64,000 nt of DNA from an uncultured Opitutales bacterium (GCA_900545705.1 URAK01000007.1:77761-141760), one strand, 5' to 3'; positions 8,424-17,772 are shown, counted from the first letter of the stretch. Notes: generated by a model not told the origin, from the letters alone. Translations and numbers: made by a program.

Positions 8424-8993
8424 ATGTCCGTCAATATCGCAGTCGGCCTCGGAAACTCCGAAGCCCGCTACGCGCTCACAAGGCACAATGCCGGGGCCAT
8501 CGTTCTCGAAGGCCTCGCGAAGTCTTGCGGAGTGCCGTTTATGCGCTTCAACAAATATGCAAATGCTTATTTGGCGAAAGGCTCGATTGGGTCTTGCGAT
8601 TTAACATTCGCGTTTGCCGAAGGGTATATGAACGAAAGCGGGAAATCTCTCGCAAAAATTCTAAAATACCTGAAAGCCGACATATCCTCCGTAGCTGTAA
8701 TCTACGACGACATCACTCTTGAAGTCGGGAGAATGAAGCTCACAGTTGGAGGATCTTCCGGCGGCCACAACGGCGTAGCGGATATCATGGATCGCTGCGG
8801 AAATTCCTTTGCGAGAATTCGCATAGGGGTAGGGGCAAAGGCAGATAAGCGAATGGATTTGGCAGACCATGTGCTCGGAAAGCTCTCTGAACATGATCTT
8901 GCGGCAATCGGAAATCTTCCGGTAAAATTATGCTTTGAGTTGCTCGTTTCAAAGGGAATTGAGGCGGCCCAAAACGTGATAAATCGGAAATAG
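8424..8993 (+). CDS. pth: Peptidyl-tRNA hydrolase
   Basis: Pth cleaves peptidyl-tRNA that drops off the ribosome, recycling tRNA. The 189-residue length is typical. Catalytic and binding residues are in place: GLGN with Asn11, TRHNAG with the catalytic His21, MNESG with Asn70, and Asp95 in IYDD. It follows the L25 gene on the same strand and is probably co-transcribed. A GGAAATA/TATTTTCC imperfect stem overlaps its end, but no clear T-tract terminator is seen. Confidence 0.95.
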   Translation: MSVNIAVGLGNSEARYALTRHNAGAIVLEGLAKSCGVPFMRFNKYANAYLAKGSIGSCDLTFAFAEGYMNESGKSLAKILKYLKADISSVAVIYDDITLEVGRMKLTVGGSSGGHNGVADIMDRCGNSFARIRIGVGAKADKRMDLADHVLGKLSEHDLAAIGNLPVKLCFELLVSKGIEAAQNVINRK

Positions 8994-9030
8994 TAGTATT
9001 TTCCGGCCTCCGTGCTTTCAGACGTAAGTT

Positions 9031-9543
9031 GTGGCAGGCAGATGGCGCTTTGGGGCGCCTGCGGCGTTTCTAAAATCATTTGGAGCGCAGTCTGGTTTCT
9101 TGGGAAAACAGCTTGCGGTTAAGGCAAAAGCAACGGTTGATTTTCCGACTTGAAAAATCTGGAATTGGCTGGAGGACAATCCGCGACTGGATACCTCTCA
9201 AAGACTCTCAGGCTTGCCCTTAAAGCGAGTTCTTCACCGCAATGCGCGCGAGCCGAAAGTCACCAATAATTTGCGGTTTGATTCTTGCGAAGGAAATTTT
9301 TTCTTGTCGGGAAGTTGGCAAAACCATTTGCGGTTTCATTTTATCGGCTAAAGAATATACTCAATGGCACGGCATGCAAATCCAGTAAAGTTTTTCTCTA
9401 TGAGAAACTGCGTTCAATGGATTGAAATTTCATTCATTGATTGCGTTCCCATTTGTGGAGATGGAGAATTTCTTGACAATGGTTTGGCTTGTAGGGCAGA
9501 GATAGACGAAAATTCGGCTGTATTGCGAAATCCGCTTGGTTAA
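9031..9543 (+). pseudogene. Possible decayed reading frame
   Basis: A frame from GTG 9031 stays open for 170 codons except for a TGA at 9151 and a TAA at 9349, and ends at TAA 9541. About eight stops would be expected by chance. The translated parts look protein-like, for example LEDNPRLDTSQRLSGL and FIDCVPICGDGEFLDNG. The final segment alone, ATG 9364 to 9543, is a free-standing 59-codon frame. No family is recognised. This could be a dead gene, or chance in a GC-intermediate spacer. Confidence 0.22.
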
Positions 9544-9593
9544 GTACAGGCTGCTATTTAATTGGAGATATGAGGTTGTATTCATATTATTAA

Positions 9594-9956
9594 TCCAAGA
9601 TTTTAGTTGAGCCTGTCGGCAACGATGCAGTTTTCATAAGATATTGCATTTTTGCTGTCCAAGAAAGGTGCTTCGAAATTGCAAAAGGCATTTTTAAGCT
9701 AAATGCGAATTCAGTGCTTTGAAGATATAAGATCTTTTCGGTCGATGAAAAAATATCGCATGGTATTGGGCAGCTTTCTGAAAGGTTTGAAGGTCTCAAA
9801 TATGCTTGGGGCACTTCGGATTGGGAAAAGTCGTCGCGCACGAAAATTCTTATCGCTTTACAAGGTGCGCCTGATTGCAAGTCAAGTTTCCGTTTAATGC
9901 GGACGGATTTTAGGGATTGTGCTTTGGTTTGCGGTTTAAAAATATTAGGTTTTTAA
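9594..9956 (+). pseudogene. Possible decayed reading frame, second segment
   Basis: A different plus frame is open from 9594 to 9954 apart from one TGA at 9720, giving 42 and then 78 open codons. The second part reads like a protein fragment (GQLSERFEGLKYAWGTSDW). There is no start codon with a ribosome site and no recognised family. It may be the continuation, after a frameshift, of the remnant at 9031-9543. Confidence is low because one long open stretch can occur by chance. Confidence 0.2.
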
Positions 9957-10355
9957 ACAGATGCTTCAATCGGCATGCGTGAAACTTGGAAGTCGGCGGA
10001 AATGCAACATGTTTTACTCTTGCGGTAGACGGCGAAATAAGCTCCAGATAGAAACCTGCTGAAAAATTCCATGCAAAATCTCAAAAAAATCGGGTTTCAG
10101 AATTCTTGAAGCCTCGAGGATATTTGGTGTTCACATACCAAATTCCAGCAAAATCGGATTTCTGGATAGGCTCGGCACAGTTTGCTTTCCTATGGCGGTT
10201 TGCAAAATGCTCTAAAACGGACATAACCTTGGCAGATTAAAAGTTCTGCCGGAACTCTCGAGGCTGCGGCTTTTAAAGGTCCGCATTAGATTTTCGAGAT
10301 ACCATATAATTTTGACAAACATAAAAAACAAAGACAATTTAAACAAACACAACAT

Positions 10356-10646
10356 ATGAATACCAAGAAGTATAAAGCAACGTTTATCCTCGACACGAGA
10401 GGTTATACAGAGCCTGTCGAAACGCTCATAGAGAAGATAAAGTCCGTAGTCGAATCTTGCGGCTGCAAGATAGAGTCTGTGGAAAATCTCGGACAGAAGA
10501 GTTTTGCCCGCACGACCGACCGCAACTTTCCCGCGGGAATTTATGTGGACGTAAACTATGAAGGTGAATCGTCGTCGAACGCGCTTATAAAGGAAAAATT
10601 CCGCCTCGACAAGACGGTAAACCGCATACTCGTGCTCTCGAAGTAA
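10356..10646 (+). CDS. rpsF: 30S ribosomal protein S6
   Basis: S6 binds the central domain of 16S rRNA together with S18. The protein has 96 residues, normal for bS6. The ferredoxin-like fold blocks are visible: YKATFILDTRG at the start, IEKIKSVVESCGCKIESVE in the middle, and the helix-strand KEKFRLDKTVNRILVLSK at the end. It heads the plus-strand cluster rpsF-ssb-rplI-dnaB-bamA-ompH, with ssb 19 bp downstream. Confidence 0.92.
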   Translation: MNTKKYKATFILDTRGYTEPVETLIEKIKSVVESCGCKIESVENLGQKSFARTTDRNFPAGIYVDVNYEGESSSNALIKEKFRLDKTVNRILVLSK

Positions 10647-10665
10647 CTCTAAACTCCGTAAAACG

Positions 10666-11127
10666 ATGTCCTCGTTCAACAAAGTAATTTTGATGGGCAA
10701 TTTCACGCGCGACCCCGAGTTGAGACAGACTCAGAGCGGGACGAGCGTTTGCCGTTTTTCTATCGCCGTGAACCGCTCGTACAATTCCCAAGACGGTTCC
10801 ACTCGCGACGAGACTTGTTTTGTTGAAGTGGATTCCTTCGGCAGAACGGCGGAAAATATCGCCAAGTTTTTCTCGAAGGGGCGTCCGATACTGATAGAGG
10901 GAAGGCTCAGGCAGGATTCATGGGAAGACAAGCAGACAGGGCAAAAGCGCACAAAGCTGCTTGTAGTTCTCGAAAGATTTGAGTTTGTCGGGTCTTCCCG
11001 CGACCAGCAGAGTGGCGGGTATGACGGCGGAGACTATTCTTCGTCTTCACCGGCCCCGCGCCAGCAGCGTCAGCATGCGCCCGCTCCCCGCAACGAGGAT
11101 CTTGAGGACGACGATGTTCCATTTTGA
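10666..11127 (+). CDS. ssb: Single-stranded DNA-binding protein
   Basis: SSB coats single-stranded DNA during replication and repair. The 153-residue protein has an N-terminal OB fold (about residues 1-108, beginning SSFNKVILMGNFTRDPELRQ). A Gly/Ser/Gln/Pro-rich linker follows, and the acidic C-terminal tip DLEDDDVPF is the docking peptide for other replication proteins. It lies between rpsF and rplI, a classic arrangement, though the usual rpsR is missing. Confidence 0.96.
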   Translation: MSSFNKVILMGNFTRDPELRQTQSGTSVCRFSIAVNRSYNSQDGSTRDETCFVEVDSFGRTAENIAKFFSKGRPILIEGRLRQDSWEDKQTGQKRTKLLVVLERFEFVGSSRDQQSGGYDGGDYSSSSPAPRQQRQHAPAPRNEDLEDDDVPF

Positions 11128-11176
11128 TATGCGCCGGTCTATTGCGATTAATTTCAATTAAAAAAAGTAAACAAAT

Positions 11177-11671
11177 ATGGCTACAACCAAAGTATTAATA
11201 TTAAAGCCCGTCGAAAACCTGGGTGGAGAAGGCGAACAAGTCACCGTAAAAGCGGGGTACGCCCGCAATTTCCTTTTCCCCAAGAAGGTTGCGATTCCCG
11301 TAAACAAAGCCAATAAAAAGCAAATTGAAGCCCTCATAAAAGCGCGCGAGCTGCGCGAAGCCAAAGAGCTTGAAAACGCGCAGGCGCTTGCCAAGGTGCT
11401 GGCCGATATGTCGATTGCGTTCGCCGTAAAGACCGGCGAGGGCGGAAAGCTGTTCGGATCCGTCACAGCGGCCGATTTGCTCGCCAAGATTGCCGAAGGC
11501 GGCGTAGAGTTGCCCAAGAAGGCGATACACCTTGCAGCTCCCGTCAAGGAGCTTGGCAAGCATACTGCCCAGATAAAGCTCCATCACGACGTAAAGGTCG
11601 ATTTCAGCTTTGAGGTAGTCTCGGAAAATCCGATAGAAGAACCGGCTGCCGCCGAAGAAAGCAAGAAATAA
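11177..11671 (+). CDS. rplI: 50S ribosomal protein L9
   Basis: L9 has two globular domains joined by a long helix and binds 23S rRNA. The N-terminal domain carries the signature GGEGEQVTVKAGYARNFLFP (residues about 15-34). The connecting helix (KANKKQIEALIKAR onward) and the C-terminal domain follow. The protein has 164 residues, slightly longer than usual because of a Glu/Ala tail (EEPAAAEESKK). dnaB starts 21 bp downstream. Confidence 0.95.
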   Translation: MATTKVLILKPVENLGGEGEQVTVKAGYARNFLFPKKVAIPVNKANKKQIEALIKARELREAKELENAQALAKVLADMSIAFAVKTGEGGKLFGSVTAADLLAKIAEGGVELPKKAIHLAAPVKELGKHTAQIKLHHDVKVDFSFEVVSENPIEEPAAAEESKK

Positions 11672-11692
11672 TCCTTTCGGAGTCAAATTCCG

Positions 11693-13144
11693 ATGGAGGA
11701 AAGTTTTCCACAAAAAAAAACCGCGGGGCGACGAAAAAGTGGCTCCGCGGCTTTTAAGTCTGAAGGCGCGGCATCTATTTTTGAGCGCGATCTTCCGCAT
11801 AATGTGGACGCGGAGGAGGGTGTGCTTGCGAGCATCATGCGCGATACTTCCTCCGACGTAATAACTACGTGCATTTCCTCTAAAATCCGCGAGGATTACT
11901 TTTTTAAGCCTTCGCACAAGATTATCTATTCGGCAATGCTCGCGCTCTACAACCAAAAGCGCGAGATAGACGAAATAGTGCTTGCCGAATATCTAAATTC
12001 GCGAAATTTGCTCGAAGATGCAGGAGGGGTTGTTGAAATAAGCCGCATAGCCGGTCGAATAGAGACTCCCGCGCATTTTCAGGAGTGGCTTTCCATAATA
12101 CGCGAGAAGTATTTTTTGCGCACGCTCATACACGCGTGCTATAATGCAATAGAGGGCGCGTATCAAAATACAGGCAGCATCGACTATTTTATAGAGTCTG
12201 TTGAGGAAAAAATTCTCGGAATTTCCCAAGACAGAGTTGGCGACACTGTAAAAAAAGCCGACGCTCCCGACCAAGTTGACGCGGCTGTCGAGCGGATAAG
12301 GGCCCTAATAAAAAATAAGGGTGAAATGATTGGCGTTCCGACCGGATTTACGCGCCTCGACGAGCTTATGGGCGGGCTGCACCCGAATGAGATGATTGTA
12401 ATAGCCGGCCGCCCAGGGACTGGCAAGACTTCTATTGCTTTAAACATCGCCGAAAAGGCCCTGTTTGGCAAAGAGCCTGTACCTACTTTGATATTTTCGC
12501 TCGAGATGCTCGCGGAGCAGCTGCACCAGCGAATCATAGCCTCCCGTGCGCGAATCGACCAGCATGCGCTCGGAAGGGGCATGATAAAGAAGGAGGCGCT
12601 TGCCGACATATCCGCAACTGCCAAAGAATTGAAAAGCGCCCCGCTCTGGATTGACGACACTGCCGGCATTTCAATACTCGAGATGCGCGCCAAGGCGCGG
12701 CGGCTAAACCAGCAGCTCGGCGGGAATCTTGGGCTTGTGATTGTGGACTATCTTCAGCTCTTGCGCGGCAGCGACCCGAACCTTCCGCGAGAGCAGGAAG
12801 TTGCCGAAATATCGCGCGGAATGAAGGCTATGTCCAAGGAGCTCAGGGCGCCGGTTATAGTTCTCGCGCAGTTAAACCGCGAGTCCGAGAAAGAGACCCG
12901 GCCGCCCCGCGCGAGCGACTTGCGCGAATCGGGTTCAATAGAGCAAGACGCCGACGCCATTTTACTCTTGAGCAGACAGCGAAAATCTGCCACTGATGAC
13001 GATGCAACTTCAAATTCGCAGTGGCTGATACGCGCGGAACTCGCCAAACAGCGCAACGGCCCGACCGGCGTTGTGACTTTGCTTTTCAACAGAAACTATA
13101 CCCGCTACGAAAATTATTCCCTCAGAGACGATGTCGATATTTAA
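11693..13144 (+). CDS. dnaB: Replicative DNA helicase
   Basis: DnaB is the hexameric helicase that unwinds DNA at the replication fork. The protein has 483 residues. A basic, Ser/Lys-rich extension of about 35 residues precedes the N-terminal DnaB domain (starting near LPHNVDAEEGVLASIM). The RecA-like ATPase follows, with Walker A GRPGTGKTS near residue 240, Walker B around GLVIVDYLQLL, and the arginine-bearing tail LLFNRNYTRYENY. The ATG at 11693 is 21 bp after rplI. The gene overlaps bamA by 14 bp, which may couple their translation. Confidence 0.96.
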   Translation: MEESFPQKKTAGRRKSGSAAFKSEGAASIFERDLPHNVDAEEGVLASIMRDTSSDVITTCISSKIREDYFFKPSHKIIYSAMLALYNQKREIDEIVLAEYLNSRNLLEDAGGVVEISRIAGRIETPAHFQEWLSIIREKYFLRTLIHACYNAIEGAYQNTGSIDYFIESVEEKILGISQDRVGDTVKKADAPDQVDAAVERIRALIKNKGEMIGVPTGFTRLDELMGGLHPNEMIVIAGRPGTGKTSIALNIAEKALFGKEPVPTLIFSLEMLAEQLHQRIIASRARIDQHALGRGMIKKEALADISATAKELKSAPLWIDDTAGISILEMRAKARRLNQQLGGNLGLVIVDYLQLLRGSDPNLPREQEVAEISRGMKAMSKELRAPVIVLAQLNRESEKETRPPRASDLRESGSIEQDADAILLLSRQRKSATDDDATSNSQWLIRAELAKQRNGPTGVVTLLFNRNYTRYENYSLRDDVDI

Positions 13145-15635
13145 CAAGCATAGAATTTTTTGTCCGCGAGCGTTTGAGCTGCGGAGAATCGCGGCGGGGA
13201 TCGCGGCGGGGATTGTATTTTCGCTTTGCGGCGGGGTGTACGCCCAGCAAGTTCCTGTAATGCCCGGCTTCGGGACAGCGAAACAGATTCCCGACGAGCA
13301 GCGCACTATAAACAATGTCAACGTAAATATAGAGGGCAAGCAGAACGTCTCAAAAGAGGCAGTGTACGCGCATATACGCCTTAGAAAGGGAATGAAGTTC
13401 GACCAGCGCGCTCTCGACCAGTCCATACGCTCGATTTACTCCACCGGATTTTACGACTTTGTCGACGCCAAAAGAAGCGTGGACTCAAACGGGAATCTCG
13501 ACATTGATTTTACGATTATCCCCAAGTACAGGGTTTCGCAAATAGCGTTTAGCGGCAACAAAACGTTTTCTGGGGCGAGGCTGCAGAAGGAAATCGACAC
13601 GTATGCAGGGGCGCCGCTAAGCGAAGTCGCGGTAAAGCGCGACGCCGATAAAATTAAAGCCTATTACCAAAAGAAGGGATACTCGCTTGCAAAGGTAAAT
13701 TATTCGATAGAGCGAAATGACGACACAGGTGTCGGGGCGGTTGTATTTGAAATAGACGAGGGCGGCGACATTGAAATTCAAAATATACGCTTTACAGGCG
13801 ACCCGCGCGTCGAGAAGCAGTACGGCTTTTGGAGCAAAATAGGCCGTTTTATGTTCGGAGACAAGGGCAAGGATTTCGACTCGGTCGATTTGCTTTCGGA
13901 GATGAAGACCGATACTTGGATTCCGATAATATCTCACATAACTGATAACGGGAGGTTCAAGGAGGAGGACTTTCAGGCGGATATAGAAAAACTCCGCAAA
14001 TTTTATCGCGACCACGGCTATCTCGACGTCGAAATCGATGATTCAAAAATAAAATTTGAATTTCCGGACGAAGACACTCCCGGGGATATGGATATTGTTA
14101 TAAACATAGTTCCCAACCATCAATACAAAGTCGGGAAAGTGTCGTTTAAAGGAAACACTCTGAAGGGTTTTTCCGACAGCGAGTTGATGAAGTTTGTGGA
14201 CTACTTTGATTTGACCGAGGGCAATGTGTTTTCACCATCGAAGGTTGACAAACTGATAGAGCAAATACGCGAATATTACGGAGAGTTCGGCTATGTAGAT
14301 ACGATAGTAAGGGTATTGCGCCGCCCGAATGTAAATACAGACAACATCGACCTGATAATAGACATTATCGAGAGCAAGATGTTTCACCTTGAATCTATAA
14401 ACATTCAGGGCAACGACAAGACGAAAAGTGAAGTAATTATCCGCGAAATTGCGATGGAACCCGGGGCAATATTTGATTTGCACCGAATGAAAATTTCCGA
14501 AAACCGCTTAAAGGAAACGCGCTTTTTCGACGAAGTGACGCTGTCTCCCGAGGAGACGAATATTCCGCAGCGCAAAAATCTGAGAATAGCGGTAAAAGAG
14601 GGAAGGACGGGAAACCTTACTTTTGGAGCGGGATTCAGCACGGTTGAAAGCCTCGTGGCGACTGTCGAAGTGACACAGAGCAATTTTGACTACTCCAACT
14701 ACAATAATTATTTTCAGGGCGCTGGGCAGAAATTCAGGGTCCGCGGCACTATAGGTTTGGAATCAAACCAGATTATAATAAGTTTTGAAGAGCCGTGGGT
14801 ATTCAACCGCGAGCTCGCCTACGGAATAGACTTGTACCGCACAGACTCCGACTACTATTCCGATTATTATTCCGAAATGCGCCTTGGCGTGACAAACTAC
14901 CTTCGCAAGCGCATATACGGGGATATAGAGGCGCGCTTGGCGTACAAGCTCGAGCTCGTCGATATTTACAATGTCGACAATAAAATCCGCGGAAATGTAA
15001 TACCAGAACAGGATATAGGCAGCCGTTCGCTGTCGCAAATAAGCCTGTCTTTCCTGAGGGATACGCGCGACAGCTATATGACCCCGACGCGCGGAACGAG
15101 ACTTGAATTGATACAGGATTTGGCCGGCGGCCCCCTCATGGGTCAAACCAATTTATACCGCATAGAGGCGCGCGCAGGCTGGTGGATTCCGACGTTTGAT
15201 TTTGGCAAGCAGGTGTTCTCGATAGTCGGCAGAACGGGTACAGTGCAGGGCTACGGCGGAAAGGACGTTCCGTACTTCGAAAGGTTCTTCCTAGGCGGCG
15301 GGTACAATATGCGCGGCTTCAAATACAGGAAAGTCGGCAAGCTCGACCCGACCACCGAAGAGCCTTTGGGCGGAAACACTTTTGCGTTTGTGTCGGCTGA
15401 ATATTCGATAGAGTTGTTCAATCCCGTGCGTTTTGCCGTATTCTACGACATCGGTTTTGTAAACAGCGACTCGTGGGATTGGAATCCCTCCGACTATTGC
15501 TCCGACTTTGGCTTTGGCTTCCGCGTGTTGCTAATGGGCGCCCCAATGAGAATAGACCTAGGCTTCCCATTGAAATCGGACGAGTACAACGACGACGGCA
15601 TGCAGTTTAACTTCTCGTTCGGCACCGTATTTTAA
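13131..15635 (+). CDS. bamA: Outer membrane protein assembly factor BamA
   Basis: BamA folds and inserts beta-barrel proteins into the outer membrane. The 834-residue protein begins with a long-n-region signal peptide ending near VYAQQ. A row of POTRA domains follows from about residue 55 to 480 (repeats such as VNIEGKQNVSKEAV, IAFSGNKTFSGARL and VSFKGNTLKGFSDS). The 16-stranded barrel runs to the C-terminus, with the conserved RGF motif in GGGYNMRGFKYR on loop 6 and a terminal Phe (NFSFGTVF). It overlaps dnaB by 14 bp and is followed by the Skp-like chaperone, its usual partner. Confidence 0.95.
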   Translation: MSIFNKHRIFCPRAFELRRIAAGIAAGIVFSLCGGVYAQQVPVMPGFGTAKQIPDEQRTINNVNVNIEGKQNVSKEAVYAHIRLRKGMKFDQRALDQSIRSIYSTGFYDFVDAKRSVDSNGNLDIDFTIIPKYRVSQIAFSGNKTFSGARLQKEIDTYAGAPLSEVAVKRDADKIKAYYQKKGYSLAKVNYSIERNDDTGVGAVVFEIDEGGDIEIQNIRFTGDPRVEKQYGFWSKIGRFMFGDKGKDFDSVDLLSEMKTDTWIPIISHITDNGRFKEEDFQADIEKLRKFYRDHGYLDVEIDDSKIKFEFPDEDTPGDMDIVINIVPNHQYKVGKVSFKGNTLKGFSDSELMKFVDYFDLTEGNVFSPSKVDKLIEQIREYYGEFGYVDTIVRVLRRPNVNTDNIDLIIDIIESKMFHLESINIQGNDKTKSEVIIREIAMEPGAIFDLHRMKISENRLKETRFFDEVTLSPEETNIPQRKNLRIAVKEGRTGNLTFGAGFSTVESLVATVEVTQSNFDYSNYNNYFQGAGQKFRVRGTIGLESNQIIISFEEPWVFNRELAYGIDLYRTDSDYYSDYYSEMRLGVTNYLRKRIYGDIEARLAYKLELVDIYNVDNKIRGNVIPEQDIGSRSLSQISLSFLRDTRDSYMTPTRGTRLELIQDLAGGPLMGQTNLYRIEARAGWWIPTFDFGKQVFSIVGRTGTVQGYGGKDVPYFERFFLGGGYNMRGFKYRKVGKLDPTTEEPLGGNTFAFVSAEYSIELFNPVRFAVFYDIGFVNSDSWDWNPSDYCSDFGFGFRVLLMGAPMRIDLGFPLKSDEYNDDGMQFNFSFGTVF

Positions 15636-15693
15636 AAAAATAAAATTTGTCTGAACATTTTTTTTAAAATTAAGACTAAACAAGAAAGAAATT

Positions 15694-16242
15694 ATGAAAA
15701 AGATATCGCTTATATTAGCCGGCGTTTTCGCCGCGACAATGCTCCATGCCGCGACCAACATATATGTTGTGAACATGGCGGAGGTGTATTCCAACTATTA
15801 CAAGGCCAAGGAAGCCGCGGCCCAGATAAAGACTTCTGTCGACGCCACCAACGCAGAGCTTGAAAAGATGAACAAGCAGCGCCAGGATCTGATGAAGAAA
15901 ATTCAGGAAATCCAGACGAAGGCGCAGAATCCGGCGCTCGCAGAAGACGCCAAGCGCAAGATTCTCGAAACCGAGGCGCAGCCGATAATTGTCCAAATCC
16001 GCCAGATAGAGCAGAATATGGAAAATATGCGCCGCACAACAGCCCAAAAGCTTCAGGAAAACGCGGCCGGCATCCGTAAAATCCACATGCAGGAAATATC
16101 GGAGATAATTAAGACTGTCGCAAAGGAGAAAAATGCGGACTACATAATTGAAAAGACTGTCTGCTATTTTTCAAAGCCCGAAGCCGACATTACGCAAGAC
16201 GTGATAAAGGCTGTCAACGCCAACGCGCCTGCCGCAAAGTAA
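15694..16242 (+). CDS. OmpH/Skp family periplasmic chaperone
   Basis: Skp holds unfolded outer membrane proteins in the periplasm for delivery to BamA. The 182-residue protein has a signal peptide (MKKISLILAGVFAATMLHAA). The core block IYVVNMAEVYSNYYKAKEA matches the family start, and long Lys/Glu/Gln-rich helices (about residues 40-130) form the coiled-coil tentacles. It lies 58 bp after bamA and is the last gene of the cluster, with a terminator behind it. Confidence 0.9.
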   Translation: MKKISLILAGVFAATMLHAATNIYVVNMAEVYSNYYKAKEAAAQIKTSVDATNAELEKMNKQRQDLMKKIQEIQTKAQNPALAEDAKRKILETEAQPIIVQIRQIEQNMENMRRTTAQKLQENAAGIRKIHMQEISEIIKTVAKEKNADYIIEKTVCYFSKPEADITQDVIKAVNANAPAAK

Positions 16243-16250
16243 TCTCCCAC

Positions 16251-16287
16251 AAATCTCCGCCGCAAATGCGGCGGCGATTTGTTTTTG
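16251..16287 (+). terminator. Rho-independent terminator after ompH
   Basis: The stem AAATC-TCCGCCGC / GCGGCGG-CGATTT has an AAAT loop and is followed by GTTTTT. It closes the rpsF-to-ompH cluster. Confidence 0.8.
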
Positions 16288-16680
16288 GCAATCCCCTTTT
16301 AACCTTTGGGTTGCTATGATTCAGGGTTAGTAAAAAATTCTTTTGCGCGGCTATCTTTTGCGCGAAAGAATTTTTTAGGCTTGCTTAGACAGCTTGTTTC
16401 CGGCGGCTTGATTGCAATCATGCGGGGCGTTTGAATGCGGGGATTTTTTGATGCGGCGTCCAAATGGGCTTTAATTTTTGCGTTGGCCGTTTTGAACGGG
16501 TGGCTAAATGCCGTGTTAAAGCAAAAAAAAATGCTGGCTTTAAAATTTTCGCATTGCCGGGATTGGAATGATGTTTCCATAGAAATTAAAGGCGTAGCGC
16601 GCCCGTTTAATGCGTCGAACTATTTTTAAATTTAGCGCGCCGTAGAGGGATTTGAGCGCGCGGGTTGATTGCCGAAGGGC
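16288..16680. other. Spacer with one doubtful small frame
   Basis: There is no firm gene. A 64-codon frame from ATG 16435 to 16629 would encode a peptide with one hydrophobic segment (WALIFALAVLNGWLNAVL), but it lacks a clear ribosome site and other support. It is mentioned only as a possibility. Confidence 0.3.
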
Positions 16681-16926
16681 ATGAATTGCGCGGAATGCAA
16701 ATATATGGGAAAATTTGAAAAAAATGCGGGAATTGTCGTGGACGTTTTGGCATCGTTCATGATTCCTGGTTTTGGCCTTTTTATGCAAAAGAGATGGAGG
16801 GAATCTGCCGCATTTTTCTTTTCAACGGTACTCGCATTCTTGATAATGCCTATTGCCGCATACTTCCTGTGGATTTGCGGAATATATTACACATTGCGAA
16901 AGGGCTTGTCGCAAGAAGGTCGGTGA
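16681..16926 (+). CDS. Small CxxC membrane protein, unknown function
   Basis: The 81-residue protein starts at ATG 16681 with a GAAGGG just upstream; a TTG 12 bp earlier is in frame but less likely. The first residues hold a CxxC pair (MNCAECKYMGKF), a possible metal or redox site. One amphipathic and one or two hydrophobic segments follow (IVVDVLASFMIPGFGLFM and AFFFSTVLAFLIMPIAAYF). The shape resembles short zinc-ribbon-plus-membrane proteins, but no family is recognised. It stands alone between the ompH terminator and lptB. Confidence 0.55.
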   Translation: MNCAECKYMGKFEKNAGIVVDVLASFMIPGFGLFMQKRWRESAAFFFSTVLAFLIMPIAAYFLWICGIYYTLRKGLSQEGR

Positions 16927-17031
16927 GCGAAAAAATATAATTAAAAATTTGCGCGTTCCGCTTCGCTGTTTCGCGAGGTTAGGAATTTCTTTTTTGTTGC
17001 AGGACGCCCATAATTGATATTGTTTTTTTAT

Positions 17032-17772
17032 ATGGAATTTCAAGACGGCAACTCGTACATCAAAACCCGCAATCTCGTAAAGCAATACGGCAAGCGCCGC
17101 GTTGTAAAAGGCGTAAACATAGACTTGCGCGCGGGAGAAATAGTCGGGCTTCTCGGCCCCAACGGCGCGGGCAAGACTACCAGTTTCTATATGATTGTCG
17201 GGCTTGTCCCGGCAACTGAAGGCGAAGTGTTTCTCGACGGCGCAGACATAACGGAAGTTCCAATGTACAAGCGCGCCAGAATGGGAATTGGGTACTTGCC
17301 GCAAGAACCCTCCGTTTTCAGAAAGCTGACTGTAAGGCAAAATATATTGGCGGTCGCGGAAAATCTCCCGATACCGAAAGGAGAGCTCAAAGATTTTGTG
17401 CAGTCGATGCTCGAAGAATTGAATTTGTCGCACCTCGCGGACCAGCCGGCGTTCACTCTGTCCGGGGGCGAGCGCAGGCGGCTTGAAATAACGCGCGCGC
17501 TGACTGCGCGCCCGAAATTCCTCCTGATGGACGAGCCTTTCAGCGGCGTCGACCCCATAAGCGTCGCGGAAGTGCAGGATATAATCAGGGGATTGAAAGC
17601 TAAAAACATAGGCGTGCTGATAACCGACCACAATGTGCGCGAAACCCTAAGCATAGTTGACCGCGCATACCTGATACACGATGGAACAGTTTTATGCGAG
17701 GGCACGAGCGAATTCCTCGTCAACGACGAACAAAGCAGAAAATTCTATCTCGGCGAAAATTTCTCGATGTAG
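17032..17772 (+). CDS. lptB: LPS export ABC transporter ATPase LptB
   Basis: LptB powers extraction of lipopolysaccharide from the inner membrane with LptF and LptG. The 246-residue ATPase shows Walker A GPNGAGKTT (about residues 41-49), the Q-loop, the ABC signature LSGGERRR near 142, Walker B FLLMDEPF near 163 and the switch His in ITDHN. The block GYLPQEPSVFRKLTV is typical of LptB and related ATPases rather than importers. The ATG at 17032 is preferred over a TTG at 17014. hprK follows after 34 bp. Confidence 0.93.
   Translation: MEFQDGNSYIKTRNLVKQYGKRRVVKGVNIDLRAGEIVGLLGPNGAGKTTSFYMIVGLVPATEGEVFLDGADITEVPMYKRARMGIGYLPQEPSVFRKLTVRQNILAVAENLPIPKGELKDFVQSMLEELNLSHLADQPAFTLSGGERRRLEITRALTARPKFLLMDEPFSGVDPISVAEVQDIIRGLKAKNIGVLITDHNVRETLSIVDRAYLIHDGTVLCEGTSEFLVNDEQSRKFYLGENFSM

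Larger units (their letters stand above)
8994..10355. other. 1.36-kb gene-poor region
   Basis: No intact gene is convincing here, unusual for this gene-dense window. The motif TTGCGGTTT or a close variant recurs near 9107, 9270, 9328, 9930 and 10194, and a related one lies near 7434. Two plus-strand frames are unusually open but broken by single stops; they are listed separately as possible gene remnants. I looked for tmRNA, RNase P RNA and SRP RNA landmarks and found none. Near 10305-10317 a TATAAT and a TTGACA may belong to the rpsF promoter region. Confidence 0.6.

Noticed and set aside
8994..10355. tmRNA, RNase P RNA or SRP RNA in the gene-poor gap
   Set aside because: No tag-peptide frame with CCA end, no RNase P core motif and no SRP tetraloop helix could be found by eye.
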